A stretch of 64,000 bases of DNA from Cercis canadensis. Lineage: Eukaryota > Streptophyta > Magnoliopsida > Fabales > Fabaceae. Position 1 is the stretch's first letter. Every line of letters begins with the position of its first letter. Position numbers and translations under genes: made by a program. The notes under the pieces were generated by a model that made no database searches, was not told where the DNA came from, and was given only the letters and a program-made list of their open reading frames with translations. The stretch is from NCBI GenBank assembly GCA_003255065.1, contig QAOA01006617.1, forward strand, positions 254,258 to 318,257. Reading direction: 5' to 3'. Below are positions 21,475 through 35,700 of this stretch, piece after piece.

Positions 21475-23851
21475 ATGAGCATCAAATCCAAGGTCCTGCT
21501 CCCCCATTTTTATCTTATCCATTTGGTGTTCTTCTTAGTGGGTTTTCAGGATTCTGTCCATGGGCGATTGCTCTGCTCCATCGCCAAAAAACCCAACCCA
21601 GATGACGCTGCTGCCACTGCTCGTTGGTTGGTCTCTCAGAATTCCTGGGGTGTCTTAAAGTATAAAACTTTCTCTCTCTCTCTCTCCCTCACTGAAACTT
21701 TTTCCTGCTGAATTCAGATTTTGCCAGACACCACAATTGTGATTTTTTTGGTACTATCATTACCCATGTTCCCCCCTCGGTTCCTGACCTTGCTTTCTGG
21801 GTTTCAAATTTGATGCATTGAATAGTTTTATGTAGATGATTTGTTTGTTTATTTGCCACACCCAAATTCTCCATGGTTGGTGGTGCTTTCTTGTGTTTGA
21901 CTGTTTGTTGGTTTGGAGTTGTTTGGTATACCATTCCATGTTTCACATGCCTTGATGAAACTTAATTTGATTTTATGTTGATTTTTTTTTTGTTAGGAAA
22001 TTTAAGTATTTATTGCTAGTTAATGAGCGTTTTGGTGACATGATTTAAGTATTTAAAGGTTAATGATTCACTGATTACATATTTCTTATGCATATCTTCA
22101 ATCATAATATCGATGCAAAGGTGAATTAGGAGGGCATCAAATCTTGGGCTAAATATTAAATATGTGATTAACAAGGAAAGTAGCCATCCTGTTCTTGAAA
22201 TGTAAAATCATAAAATTCCAATCATACTTCAGAATCCTTCATCGGTTCCGTTTGAAACAATACAAGTTACATAATTAGTCTATTAGAAAGTTGCCAACTC
22301 TTGTTATTATATTCTGTAACTCATTTGTCTTTTATTTATTTATCCCTCTGGGAAAAATTGTAGCTCTAATCTTATTTTCTTTCTTTCTTTGCAGTACTAT
22401 CTCAAGTGATTTGGGTGGAGCGCCCTTTGGGTAAGGATTTCCTAAGAAATTATCAAAATAATGCTAATCTCAGACTTCTTGGTTATCCAATAATACTGAT
22501 ATGAATAAGCATGGTAACATAAGAAATTAAATAACAACCATTTTATGCTTTTTAAAGAAATGAACACTGATATTAAACTATTTTATTATCTATATGCAGG
22601 AATGTGGTATCATTTAGTGATGGACTACCTAATAAGGGTAGTGGCATCCCATTCTTTTACTTAACAACTCTTGATCCAACTGCAAGATATGCATTGAAAG
22701 ACCAAAGATCTTCATTCACAGTCAGTGAATACCCTCTTGGGACTTGTGGCAAGACAGACCCAGAGAACCCTACCTGTGCAAAAATTACTCTAAGTGGAAA
22801 GGTCTGTGAGAAAATGAACTCCATTGGATCTGATCATGTAGTATGTTCACACACAATGTTTTGGTCTGTTATTTGCACTATTTTGTTTTTATATTGTAGT
22901 CTTTGGCCTTGGTTCATATGCATACTAGTTATGGACATTATGTTTCAGAGAATCAATATGACTGCGTTAACTAGCTAGTATATAATTTAACAGTGTTTTA
23001 TTGTACCCTGAGGAATGCCACGCTAAGGTACTTAATCCTATTTTCCGGAAAGAGAAAGCTAAAAAATACCCTCATAGTCATAGTGGACGTGCTCTCATTT
23101 TTACCTGTACACGGTTTTGCTGAGTTTGTATTACATTAATTATAATTTCCATAACATTTCAGATGATCAATAAAATGTTAGCTTATAGACAGGTATAATG
23201 TGAAGCACCTTTCATAACTTCAAGCGGATCTTACCACAAATTGCCTACATATATGTGCAAGTATCACTATGTAGTTTTCACTAGAAACAGAAATATGAAG
23301 GTAGAAGTGATTAAATTCATAAGGTTTTGGTGAAGGCACCTCTAGTATATCAGAAAAATCAGCGACGAATCCAATTATGCAGAATATTTTACCTCTTCAA
23401 TAACTGCCTAAGGAAAAGGGAAAATCATAAAGAAACTCCTTTTTGGGTTGCCTCTGTGAAAAAGCAAGCGCTTGGAATTTGACAAACCTTCCTTAGTGTT
23501 TCAGCTGAAGTTAGTAGATGCAAAGTCCAAGGAAGCCGAATTTGCAAGAAGTGCCTTGTTTGCAAAGCATACAGAGATGAAGGGTAATTGCCGAAATATC
23601 AACAGATTAGAACTTTGCATTTTTTTCATTCATTGATCATTTGACAAGTTGCCATGAGTAATTTTTTCTCATTATAAATATTGGTTACTCAGCTCTCTAA
23701 CTAATCCATACTTTCTTTTTGTTTAACAGACTGGCCGGTAGATCACGACTTTCAAGTCTTCAAATTAGAAATTGAAAGTATATTTTTAATTGATTGGTTT
23801 GGTGGTCCTAAACCTCTCACAGTGGAACAGTACCTACATCATAAAATGTGA
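21475..23851 (+). CDS. CREG-like secreted protein (flavin-binding split-barrel fold)
   Basis: Five exons, all with GT-AG borders and consistent phase: 21475-21659, 22395-22430, 22600-22801, 23505-23583 and 23730-23851, giving 207 residues. The protein begins with a hydrophobic signal peptide (to about residue 30, HLVFFLVGFQDSVHG). It then follows the CREG family: ARWLVSQNSWGVLNTIS, DLGGAPFGNVVSFSDG, YFYLTTLDPTA-type sequence, a conserved LGTCGKTDPENPTCAKITLSGK loop with paired cysteines, and a C-terminus FLIDWFGGPKPLTVEQYL. CREG proteins have a pyridoxamine-5-phosphate-oxidase-like beta barrel but no proven enzyme activity. In animals they are secreted or lysosomal glycoproteins, and the plant role is unclear. 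Exon 3 could be read past its donor, but the family continues with LKLVD, which exon 4 supplies exactly. The length matches other plant members. Confidence 0.92.
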
Positions 23852-25565
23852 GTATTAAAGCAGAGATACTATGTTGGCTGAGGCAATGATATAACATGAC
23901 CCCCCCTCTCCCAACAAAAAATATTCTGGGGAAAAGAAAAGGGTCACAATTGTACTTCTGAAAGCCTTGAAAATTAATAAAGTTTCATCTTATTTTCTCA
24001 ATTGCTTGTTTTTATATTTCCTAATTTTTCCAAACATGGATCTGCCATCTACAGGAACAATCTTGCCTTCTTTCTGTGAATGCTCCTCTAATTGCCACTG
24101 CTGTCATGGACCATCTGTTAATGTACATACAATATACAGGAGTAATCGTAAATAAGATGTATATTGATTGTAAATCATCATTGTTACACCCCATTATACT
24201 GTCTCAATGGAAAAACAGGAGACGCAGAAGTCACTGTGACGATGTATCCCCCTGGAAGCGTGCATTCTTTGTACGTTGGGTGGTGTTTATTGTACCTATA
24301 ACCTGAACATCTATGCTCGAACAGTTTTAGTCTTATGGAATTTGATAAGCCAACGCTGTTTTTTTGTGGAACCTAATGCTCATGATCATGTATACAACAG
24401 TGTACTTTCTCCCAATATCTCTTCCACTATGATTATTTTTTCTCGCATCTGAAGCTTTTCAAGTCAGCATATAAAATAAGCGACAATGTAACTTTGATAA
24501 CATGTTGCAAATGAAACCAGTATATGTGGACATCTAATGACACAGAAAGCTGATCGTCGGTTTGCACCGTGAGCGCTGTTCAGAGGCAGTGGAGGCCTCG
24601 TAACTCGTAAGTAGTGTTATAGTTTGTAACTCAAATTTCTGCTCGAACACGAGGATATAAATGAGACATTCTAGGTTTGGTCGCGGTCGCAGTCGCAGTC
24701 GCAGCATGATCATGTAGACCCTAACCAAAGGGCAGAGTTTTATGTTATGAACCTCACTTGCAATTGTCATTAACTAATGTTTCAGAGGTAAAAGTGGAAT
24801 GAAAAATATAATATGCAAATGGTACCGCGCCCATTTGGATGAATGTATGACGCGAGGGAATACTAGCACAAATGTGCAAGTTTTTAAGATGAATGCTATA
24901 ATATGCAAGGGAGGTTGTGCACATATATCAAAATTGAAGAATGCTTAATGCCATTTAACTGAAACAAAAATCTGCTGGAAGTTGTTATTTTGATACTTTT
25001 TCGGGGAAAAAAAAAATTGACCAATTAACACGACATTTTCCATGATCTTCTTGTTATAATTGACTGAGAATACATTGTTAACAAAAATTGAAGATCATCA
25101 ACGGCAATTCAGGAAAAGGTTAGAAGATGATGGCCGAACTGTTAGCTGTTAGAATGGAAGTTACATAATCTCTACTCCTGTTAAAAGGTCACAATGATCT
25201 ATGTGGGCTGCATAAATATTTTGGAGGCAGGGCAGATGCCAATATTCACCTTTCGAGCAGCCACAGAAAGTAAGAAAAAGGAAAGCCTTTACGCCAAAAA
25301 ACAAAAGAGGAAAAGGTGATGAAAATTAAAGGGCTAATTATCGATAGGAAGCAACAAACAGACAAAAATGCATTCTCACAGTGATCATATATTAAGGTTT
25401 GAAAAACTCATTATTATTTGTGTCATTTTGTGCGATACACTTCAAGACAAAATCTATGTACAATCATGAATACATCCTTCCCAATACATGCTTCTACAAT
25501 CTAAAAAACCACTGGCCCGAACAAATTCCATACAAGAACTTATGAGTTGATGCCTCGAAAATTAC
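23852..25565. other. Intergenic / 3' UTRs of convergent CREG-like and SUFB genes
   Basis: The two flanking genes converge here. No other coding sequence is convincing. Short frames at 24076-24306 (plus) and 24534-24770 (minus) have no recognisable domain. 24685-24710 has a short (GGTCGC)(GGTCGC)-like hexamer run, CGCGGTCGCAGTCGCAGTCGC. 25380-25565 is the likely 3' UTR of SUFB. Confidence 0.4.
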
Positions 25566-28137
25566 TTAACCTACTGATCCCTCAAGCTTCAAGCTCATGA
25601 GTTGGTTCACCTCAGAACCAAATTCATCAGGAAGCTCATTGAAGACATCACGGCAAAACCCAGAGATCATAGCAGCCATTGCTCTCTCATAGTTTATTCC
25701 CCTTTGTTGAAAGTAGAACAATTGATCTTCACCAATTTTGGAGGTACTAGCTTCATGTTCGATTCTAGCTGTAGGATTCTTCACCTGCAAAACAGTTGTG
25801 ATTTCAGGTTAAGTAAAATAGAGTATCAGGGCAAGGAGTTCTGATTTTCTAGACATAAATAAGACATGAGAGAAAAAGGGCGGAGTCAGGGAAGGTGGTT
25901 GTCTGTAAAAATGCTCATAAATAGAAGCTTGAGAACTATTGCCCTACTAACAAACTCTTTCAACCAACACGAGATCACAGGACATTAAAAGTTCCTAAGA
26001 ACATTTCATCTAGAAATGTTATTGGATCTTTTATTGTGCTTTTTTGTATAAAAAAAGAAATTTTTTTTAGTAAGGCAACTGCAAAACAGGAAGATGAGAA
26101 CGAGGGGACAATCCTAATAACAAATTACTAAAGGATAAAATACAAGTACCAGACCACTGTTCAGGTGAATTAGAAGAAATATTATGCTGCAATAGAGTAT
26201 ATGCCTTGTATAAGTTAACTGCTTAATGCTAAGAAACCGGTAACAGTGATAATTATGGATGCCTCATATATGACAAGAAACATGTTGATGCATAAGGATT
26301 ATTTTGAATTTAGTGGAATTAGGATTTTGACTGATCCAAGATAGATTCAATAACAATGGTTTCCGTATTTAATCCTATCTGAGTCTTGAGTCTCGACTTA
26401 TTTGAATGTTATTTTATCTAATATATTTATATGATTATTTTTCTAAATAAGCCTTATAGTAAGGCATACTTCCCAGACTTGGATTTGAAAGAATATGACT
26501 CTAGAATATTTTCTGTTCTCATTTTTCTCACTCTTCACTTCTTTTTCTTTTCCTTCATTTTACTCCCTAGGTAGTAGTCAAAACCATTTAACAGTTTATA
26601 AACCAAAAGTATTAATATTGATAAAGTTACTGAAGCAAGCATGAATAGAAATCCAGAATAATTTGAAAAGGATAATAATACTCAAGTAAAATGTTACCTG
26701 GATGTATGGATAGGTATTAGCTGCTGCCTTATCACCAATAAGCATTGAGTCACATTGTGAGGAGTTTCGAGCATTTTCTGCCTTTGATTGAACCTGAACA
26801 AGCCCCCTATAACAGTTCCTTGAATATCCAACTGATATACCCTTGGATATAATCCTACTCTTTGTATTTTTCCCTTTGTGTATCATCTTTGTCCCTGTAT
26901 CCGCTTGTTGATGATTATTAGTCAAAGCAACTGAATAAAATTCACCCACAGTATCGTCTCCTTCCAAAACAACACTTGGATATTTCCAAGTAATTGCAGA
27001 TCCTGTCTCCACTTGTGTCCAGGATATCTTAGAGCGAGCCCCAGCGCAGAGGCCTCGCTTTGTGACAAAGTTGTATATCCCCCCATTCCCTTCCTCATCC
27101 CCAGCATACCAATTTTGCACGGTGGAGTATTTAATTTCTGCATCTTCAGCACAGTGCAACTCTACAACAGCAGCATGAAGCTGGTTCCTATCATAAGAAG
27201 GTGCTGTACAACCCTCCAAATACTCGACAAAACTCCTATCATCTGCAACTATCAAAGTCCTCTCAAACTGCCCAGTTTCCAAAGCATTTATTCGAAAATA
27301 TGTTGAGATTTGCATAGGGCACTTAGTATCCTTAGGAATATAACAAAATGACCCATCACTAAATACTGCTGAGTTCAAAGCTGCATAATAATTATCCTCA
27401 CTGGGCACCACTCTCCCTAAATACTTTCTAACCAAATCTGGGTACTCCCTAATAGCCTCAGATATTGAACAAAAGATAACACCTGCCTTCTCCAAAGTCT
27501 TCCTATGTGTAGTTGCAATGGATACACTGTCTAGAACAGCATCTACTGCAACATTAGCCAAACGATTCTGCTCATTCAGAGGGACACCCAGTTTATCAAA
27601 GTACCTAAGAAGTTCGGGGTCAGCCTCATCAAGGCTATTCAAAGTGGGATTCTTCTTGGGTGCAGAGTAATAACACATATCTTGAAAATCAATAGGTGGG
27701 TATCGGTTATCAGACCACTTAGGTTCTTTCATCTTCAAGAATTTCTCAAAAGCATTCAATCTAAATTCAAGCATCCAATCGGGTTCCTCTTTCAAGCTAG
27801 AAATCAATCGAATCGTTTCCTTCGAGAGCCCTTTCGGGATCGAAAACGAATCGATGTCAAAAGTAAAACCGAATTTCGTATCGTAGTCACGATTACGAAG
27901 AATTTCCAGGATTTTCTCATCAGAGCTAGTCGTTGAAGTCGAGGACTTACCCGGTGAAGAACTGAGATCGTACCCAACATCAGCTCGAACCTTGAGAAGC
28001 CTTGAGCTTGTGTTTTTGGCTTTGGAACTTGGAAAGTTAAAAACTTCGAGCTTTGTGTGAAGCCCTTTTGAAAGCTTCAATTCGCAACTAGTTTGAGGAG
28101 AGAAGCTCGAGACACCGTTGGCCAGAAGAGAAGCCAT
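25566..28137 (-). CDS. SUFB: Chloroplast Fe-S cluster scaffold SufB (ABCI8)
   Basis: Two exons, 28137-26698 and 25784-25566, with a GT-AG intron in phase 0, giving 552 residues. SufB is the scaffold of the SUFBCD complex, which builds Fe-S clusters in plastids. In Arabidopsis it is called ABCI8, NAP1 or LAF6. The N-terminal 60-70 residues are Ser/Lys-rich and act as the transit peptide. The core carries the family blocks [43 protein letters not shown]-type sequence, [49 protein letters not shown], and a C-terminal [21 protein letters not shown]. The frame upstream of MASLL uses a non-ATG start and is rejected. The family length is about 550, so the gene looks complete. The intron runs 26697-25785 (913 bp) and contains an AT-rich patch. 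Confidence 0.97.
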
Positions 28138-29745
28138 GGATGAGGTTTGGACAAGCCAAGAGAAGAGATGACTACGACAAAGCAACAAGAAATAGCATTT
28201 GTTTTCTTCCTTGAACTCTTTCTAATTTTCTAAATGCAAAAACCATAATTTGCATTTTTCTTCGCCATACATCTGTTTGTCTGTCTCGTGTGCAACACGT
28301 ACCTGCTTGTGGTGACCATCCAACACTTCCGAGTTTGGATCATTGGCTCTCCAAGAGTCCAAGGGGCAATAACTATTTAGTGATCAATTATCAATAACTA
28401 TTTATATTTTTTTTTTTTGGTAACAAAAGCTAAAAACCCAAAAAATTGCAACTTAGGGAAAGTTACAGCCATTTTCCACTAGGAGCATTCATGCAGAGAG
28501 ATCTATAGCTCCAACTCCAAGCTTTGCCATAAAACTTCCTGCTTGATACAATGAAATTATCTTAATAAATTAAATACTTTGAGTTTTAATATTGATAGTT
28601 TTTTACGATAAAAAGAATAACAATTATTATCAATTTTTAATAAAAATAGATTTTGGAATATCCTAATGAATATATGCAATTATATTATTAATTTTTATTA
28701 AAACTATTTTCTCAAGAATATGTTTTAATAAGATTTTACTATGATATTTAGGAAAAGGAAATTAAGGTTATCCATGCATTGCAACTTGCAAGGGTCACAT
28801 TATAGTAATTATATACAAGCTAAATCATAAATATTTTTTGTCATTAGATGACATTATTTGAAATTTTTTCAAAATAACAATTTTTTTTGTAAGGAAAATT
28901 GCTCCAAAAATTAAAACAAAAAAATAGTTAACTGTAAAATAAATGAAATTTCAAGTGCCTATTTTATTTTATAAAATAATTAAAATATCATTTGATATTA
29001 TGTAGTTATTTCATTTGTTATTCTATTTATATTTAAATATAATAATTTCATATTAAATAAAATAATTATATATTTTATATTATTTTATACATAATAACTA
29101 AATAATATGAATAAAGTAATTAGATAATATAAAAAATATTTAATTATTTTACCTTACGTGAAATGCATGTACCTTTCGCACCAAATTTTTTTTTAAAAAA
29201 AAGTTTAGGACCTAAGCATATTTTTTCCAATTTTTTAGTGACAAAATAACAATTTTATTTTTATAATTGTAAATATAAAAATTAGTAATAATATTAAATT
29301 TCATATTAATAATCTAATTTTTTTTTTATCTTTCTATCAACTTTCGTGTTTTATGTGCAACTAAAATATTATTTATAAAAAAAATTACTAAATGTGGTCT
29401 AGTAGTTAGAAGTATGAATAATATGCAAAAAATCAAGATTCCAATCTCATTGCTGTCATGTTAAAAAAATATTATTTATATAAAAACCTGATGTTTAAAA
29501 TATATGATGAAAATAATATATACAAAACCATAATTTTACCATATTAATGGAGGCCTAAATATTTTTTTTTGGTACAGAGCTAAATATCTTATTTAAAATA
29601 GAAAAATAGCTTTTTATAAATTTAAAGTGACCTAAATATCTATCCTATGGCTATTTGTACGTTAGCAAGTGGTTAGAGTTTACCCGCTTGAACTTGAGTT
29701 GAGCTTCTCCTTCTCCCCATTGAGCTATCTCCATGAACCACTGAA
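28138..29745. other. Intergenic between divergent SUFB and CFM2 genes
   Basis: The divergent promoters of the two genes lie at the ends; the middle is very AT-rich. 28408-28530 begins with a T run then GGTAACAAAAGCTAAAAACCC, resembling the poly-A-adjacent 3' end of a LINE on the minus strand (compare 44511-44540). A SINE-like remnant is listed separately. No gene is seen. Confidence 0.45.
29385..29470 (+). repeat. SINE-like remnant (tRNA-derived head)
   Basis: TGTGGTCTAGTAGTTAGAAG followed 27-30 bp later by GATTCCAATCTCATTGCTG resembles the A and B boxes of plant tRNA-related SINEs. The segment is short and diverged, and no tail or target duplication is clear. Confidence 0.45.
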
Positions 29746-32700
29746 ATGTTGCTTCCTGCTACTCACTTTCAGTTCCACACCTTCCCACTCCTGCCAAAAT
29801 TCCTTTCTGGTCCATCTTCTTCGTCCTTGTTCTTCTTCCCTGTACCACTCTCTAAAACCCTCCTTCCACGAACCCAAAAATTTCTTGTTCGGAGCTTCGC
29901 GGGTGATACCCAAACCGTACCCAAATCTGCTATTCAACGAATTGCCGAGAAGCTCCGCAGCCTCGGTTTCACCGAGGAAACACAAACTCAAAAATGGGAA
30001 TCTGAATCCGCTCAGAGCAACTCTGCTGGCGAGATATTTGTTCCATTGCCGCAACAGTTGCCCAAGCACCGAATAGGGCACACAATCGACCCAAGCTGGA
30101 GCACACCGGAGAACCCAGTTCCGCAACCGGGCACGGGGACGGCGATAGTGAGGTATAATGAACTGAACAATGAGGTGAAGAAGCAGAAGAAGGTAGAGAG
30201 GGAGCTGGGAAGGAATAAGAGGGAGGAAAGGGTGCCTACATTGGCGGAGTTGAGTTTATCAAATGAGGAATTGAGGAGGCTGAGGGCTCTAGGGATACAA
30301 TTGAAGCAGAAGTTGAAGGTTGGCAAGGCAGGGATTACGGAGGGGATTGTGAATGGGATTCATGAGCGGTGGAGGCGCTCAGAAGTTGTGAAGATCGTTT
30401 GCGAGGATATATGTAGATTGAATATGAAAAGGACTCATGATTTATTGGAGGTGAGGGCATTTCTTCTAAGGTTTTATGATTCTCTATTATGTTCCTTATT
30501 TGGAATTGTAGACAAGCTCATTTGATTTCACTTGCTTGGCAGTTGTTGAATGATTCTACTGTGTATGTTATTGGACTCTAAGAATTGGAATTGGAAGTTG
30601 AAAGAGATATAATAATAAAGCATTGTCATAAGGTATAACTGGGAAAGCCAGAATATTAAAATCTTTTAAGCTAGCTACTATGGCGACAATCAATAGAGCT
30701 GTATTAGAAGTGAGGCCATTGTCATCTTCTTTAATATATGTGGAAGTCAGCTCCTGAGTTTTCTGGAATTTCAATACGGCCAACAAATATCAATTTTTAG
30801 AGTTATATAGGTTTAGATTAATTTAAGAATTTCCACTTTCAAGATGGCATTGAGGGATTACAGGTGCTCTTGTTCAAATAGCTAAATTTGCTATTCATTT
30901 TGGCTGAATTGATTTTTTTGCAGGTGTTTTTTGTTTGGTGTAATCTGATTTTTTGTCTTGAACTCAACCTGTATAAACCACGAACATAAGATCTTTTTGT
31001 TAGCCTTTACTGGCGTTGTTGTACCACTAAACTGTCTATTAGATATAATAGCATCTCTACCAAGTTGTGGTTATCCTTATTTATATTGCTGATATTCACT
31101 GTGTTCTAGTTTACCGTAAAGTTTTCTTTCCATGCACTTACAGTGCCTCACTTATAACTCTGATTTTAGTTTATTTTCTGACATTCTCAGAGAAAAACTG
31201 GAGGTCTGGTTGTTTGGAGGTCTGGAAGTAAGATAATTTTGTACAGAGGAGCTGATTATAAGTATCCTTACTTCCTATCAGATAAAGTTTTGAGAAGTGA
31301 CAACCCTGATGATGCTTTAGGGCATCCAGACAGTGACAATGAAGACTCTGATAAAACAGACAGCCAATCATCTGGCATAAATTCTGTGACATTTGCTAGA
31401 CAAAGTCCAAACTTTGAAACGGCTAAGCCATCTTTGATACAAGGTGTTGGTACTCCGTATAAAGTACGATTTCAACTTCCAGGTGAGGCAGAACTTTCAG
31501 AAGAAGCTGACCGCTTGTTAATGGGCCTTGGCCAACGTTTTACTGATTGGTGGGGATATGATCCTCTGCCTGTTGATGCTGATCTTCTACCTGCTGTTAT
31601 CCCTGGATATAGGATGCCTTTCCGCCTTCTTCCATATGGTGTGAAGCCTAAACTGACAGACGATGAAATGACCACATTAAGGAGGCTTGGCAGACCCTTA
31701 CCATGCCATTTTGCATTAGGTGGGTTTGGCCTCTGACACCATAGTTGTTGTAATCTACCAAAATTTGGTTTAATTAATTTTCCCTCTCTCTCTCTCTGAT
31801 AGGTAGAAACAAGAAACTTCAAGGATTGGCTGCTGCAATTATTAAGCTCTGGGAAAGATGTGAAATTGCCAAGATTGCTATAAAGAGAGGGGTGCAGAAT
31901 ACTAATAGTGAGATGATGGCTGAAGAGTTGAAGGTCAGTGGATGTTCTGGCAATTTTTGACTTAAAATACTATTTAGCACTTTAAGGTTCAAACTATCAT
32001 GCTAAAGTACTAAAAGGGAAGTTGTATAACCTGTCAAAGTCTGTGCCTACATTTAGTATCAAGTGATGTGTGTGGATGCCACTATTACAGCAAATTATTC
32101 TTTATTGGAACTGCTTGTAAACTATTTGAAGCATGCAGATTTTAGCCATACTTGTCAATCTTATATTTTCTGTCTTTCTTGTGACCGTCCATGTGGTTAA
32201 GGAAGCACCTTGGCTACTGTCCTTAGTAAATCGACTTTCTCCTCCTTATCAACTTACAATCTAAAAGTTAATCACTGGAGAAGCTAGATATATTTGCATT
32301 CTACTATTTTGTTGTTTTTGGATGTGGCAAGCACCCTACATGCATAGCTGGTAAATTCCAAATAAGAATTGCACAATCTTAAACTGTTCTATTAAAATAT
32401 TTTTTTGGAAAATTTTTCTAGTTATATGTTTGTTCTTTTCCTTGTATACTGGAGAATTGTCACTGTTTGTTTCATTGAGTTGATGAATCAGATTTTGTTA
32501 GAAAATTTCTTGTGAATTTGTGGTGGGAAAGCTCTGATTTATGAATGTGTATCAGACTGGATTAATTGAAGTAACTAGAGATGGGGTTGGAACTAATGTA
32601 CCTCTTATCTCTAAGCTTTTACTGTGATGATTAGAATCTTGTTAGTGGCATCATCAGGCATCAGATAACCAAGGTCATTTGGACAATTTCAGTGTCATTT

Positions 32701-35700
32701 TGACTGACTAGCTGGCATTTGATTTTTTTTTTCGATGAATCTAGAAGGTCGTAAGTGTTAACTAGAATGGCTAACCTGAAACCCTGTTTTAAACTGGCAT
32801 AGAGTTAGCTTCTCTTTGTATCGTATGAATTGAATTAAATTGTACAAAATAGAATCAGAAGTCTTACTTTTTGAAGACTTCTTCATTTCTTTCTTTTGTT
32901 GGCCCAAGAGAAAGAAAAATAACACAAAAAACTCTTGTCAGTTATAGATTTATAATTGCATTACTGATCTGGTATAACTGTTACCTTACCCAGTTTAAAA
33001 CTGGTTTTGTGCCAGAAATAAATAGATACTTATAAATTTTATGTCAAGTTAATAGTTGTGTGAGAACTTTATTCAGACACAATCATGCTTTAAAAACCTA
33101 TGGGATAAGAAATCTTTTTGGATGTCAGTTTAACAAAAGATATACTTCTCTACAGCAACTGACTGGAGGAACTCTCCTTGCTCGGGACAAAGAGTTCATT
33201 GTTTTGTACAGAGGAAAGGACTTCTTGCCACCTGCAGTGTCTTCAGCAATTGAAGAGCGAAGGAATAATGGAATGTACAATGAAAAACTGAATGTGGAAA
33301 ACAGTTCATCAGTTACAACTACACCAGACCTGAAATATGGGACTGTAGAGTGTGGTCCAGAAGGTGAGCTCCGTAATATCAGCCGCCAGAAAGATAGAGC
33401 ATTTTCTGAACAAAGAAGGTTGGCTGAGGCAGCTATTAGAAGGACTAGCATCAAGCTGTCAACAGTATGATTTCATCATCAAACTTCGGTTTGCTGATTT
33501 TTATTCAATCATTTGGAGCTACCAATAATCCTTTTCACATACATACAGGCATTAGGAAAGAAAGTAAAGGCAGAAAAACTTCTAGCAGAATTGGAAAAGT
33601 CAGAGGAGCATCAAGAACCAGAAGTAGATAAAGAGGGTATAACTAAAGAAGAAAGATACATGCTAAGGAAGATTGGCTTAAAGATGAATCCTTTCCTGTT
33701 ATTAGGTGAGTTTAGAATAAGATGTTTAAATTCACAGTCATAGATCTTTTTATTATTCTACCTTTAGCGGGTAAATGAATGAAATTGCAGAGCTATTGAT
33801 ATATTCATCTTACACAAAATCTATCCTGATAAAATCTCTTTCATTCTCAGGTAGACGAGGGGTTTTTGATGGAACAGTGGAAAATATGCACCTTCACTGG
33901 AAGTATAGGGAACTTGTGAAGATAATATGTAAAGAGGGAAGCCTTGAAACTGTTCAGCAAATAGCTCATACCTTAGAGGCAGAAAGTGGTGGAATATTGG
34001 TGGCCGTAGAAAGAGTGAACAAGGGTTATGCAATCATTGTGTATCGTGGAAAGAATTATAGTAGACCTGCTAGTTTGAGGCCTCACACACTTTTAAATAA
34101 AAAAGAAGCAATGAAGCGTTCTTTAGAGGCACAGCGCCGTCAGGTAAATTGTCACAGTCTGTTAGTTTTATTCACTTATTAATGTCAGCTAATTTGCTTT
34201 CTATCATTCCTTCCTAAAAAAAGAAAAAATGGGGACCGCAGAGTTTCTTGTGCTGGTAATGCAATCCATTGTTTCTCAAGTAAGATAATGGTAATGAGGT
34301 AGTTTGGAAGGATTAAATCCTAAAATATGTTGCTAGTAGTGACTGACAACTAAACTGCAACATGTATATTTGTCCTGTTTGGATTTGTCCCCTTTTTTTG
34401 GAAGAAAGTAAATTAAGTAATTGACTTCATGCTAATCCTATATGATATATACATTGCCATCTTATTGCTTTCTTCTAATTTTTTTCTTGCAGTCCTTGAA
34501 GCTTCATGTTTTGAAGCTAAATAAGGACATAGATGAATTGAAATGTCAATTGGTGAGTGGTACTCTTTTTAATATTGTTGTTGTTGTTCTTAGCATCTTG
34601 AAATATTTGTTTTTCCCAATTCAATTACGGAATGTTGTGGATTGTTTGGTTGGGCCAGGTTAAAGATAAGGAGGCTAACAGTAAGCAGATAGCTGATGCA
34701 TCAAGATCTGAGTTGGTGAGCTATCAATATGTTCCTTTAATTCTACATTCTCCTTTTCAAGTTAGAAATTTGTTTAAATATGAAATTAGTTCATCAAAAT
34801 TTGCTTTTTGGCTTTATGTGCACCAAAGGATAATCACTCGTAAAATCAAGAAAGCTTCTAGTTCGACCATTAATACATGCATACAAATATCAAACAATAA
34901 GCATGTTGCTTATACTGTTATACGAAACCTGGTGGAGGATGAAGCATAATTTAATATTGATGGAGTATAAGCGACACTTAGAGTAGATCTGCATTTCTTT
35001 AATTTTCTAAAATTAATATCTTGCAACTTCTAGATTACATAACAAAGAGACACACTCTAACATGGTTGCAGAAACAAGAAGGAAATAATATTGACAAATA
35101 GATTGAGTCATTTTAGTCTTTGTATGATCATAATACCTATTAATGGAGACTGCATCATCAGCTCTCTAAATCTAGTGTCTTCGTTTTTGACACATGTAGA
35201 TATTGCATATGCACAATGTATGCAGATTCTTTACAAGATTCAAATCCATGATTTACAAGATGGCAATAAAGTTGGGAATGAGTTACTAAATATACCTTAG
35301 GAAGTTTCCTATTTTGAGATTACTGGCCAGTGGCCACCTGTAACTGTAAGAGTATCAGTATACCAATAAATTGGAAACACAAAAAGAGAGAAAATGTACC
35401 TGAGAAGTTAAAGAGGAGATAACATCCTGATAACAGAAACTACTGAGATTATAAATTGCATGGTAGACTTAACGTAGAAATTGGAAAGCCAAAATAATTT
35501 CCCATTTGAGATCATCGGGAAACAAAACTATATACTTGAAATTCTATGAAGTCAAATTGATTGTCGATGCATATCTATATGCGCCAGTGAAGAGAGTGAC
35601 TGTCCAACAATCAAAACGGCTGCACTTCTTGAAATATATATATATATATATATAGGCGAGTTTTGCACACCATCAACAGCAAAAAGTATAGCTAACTTGA

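Noticed and set aside
22604-22978. 124-residue frame as a complete gene
   Set aside because: It is CREG exon 3 read through its splice donor; the family sequence resumes in exon 4 at 23505.
24534-24770. 78-residue minus-strand frame with an Arg/Leu/Pro run
   Set aside because: The run is the reading of a short CGGTCGCAGTCGC hexamer repeat; no domain or transcript signal is visible.
29725-30126. 133-residue minus-strand frame and 135-residue plus-frame alternative over CFM2 exon 1
   Set aside because: Shadows of the CFM2 N-terminus; the frame at 29746 matches the family throughout.
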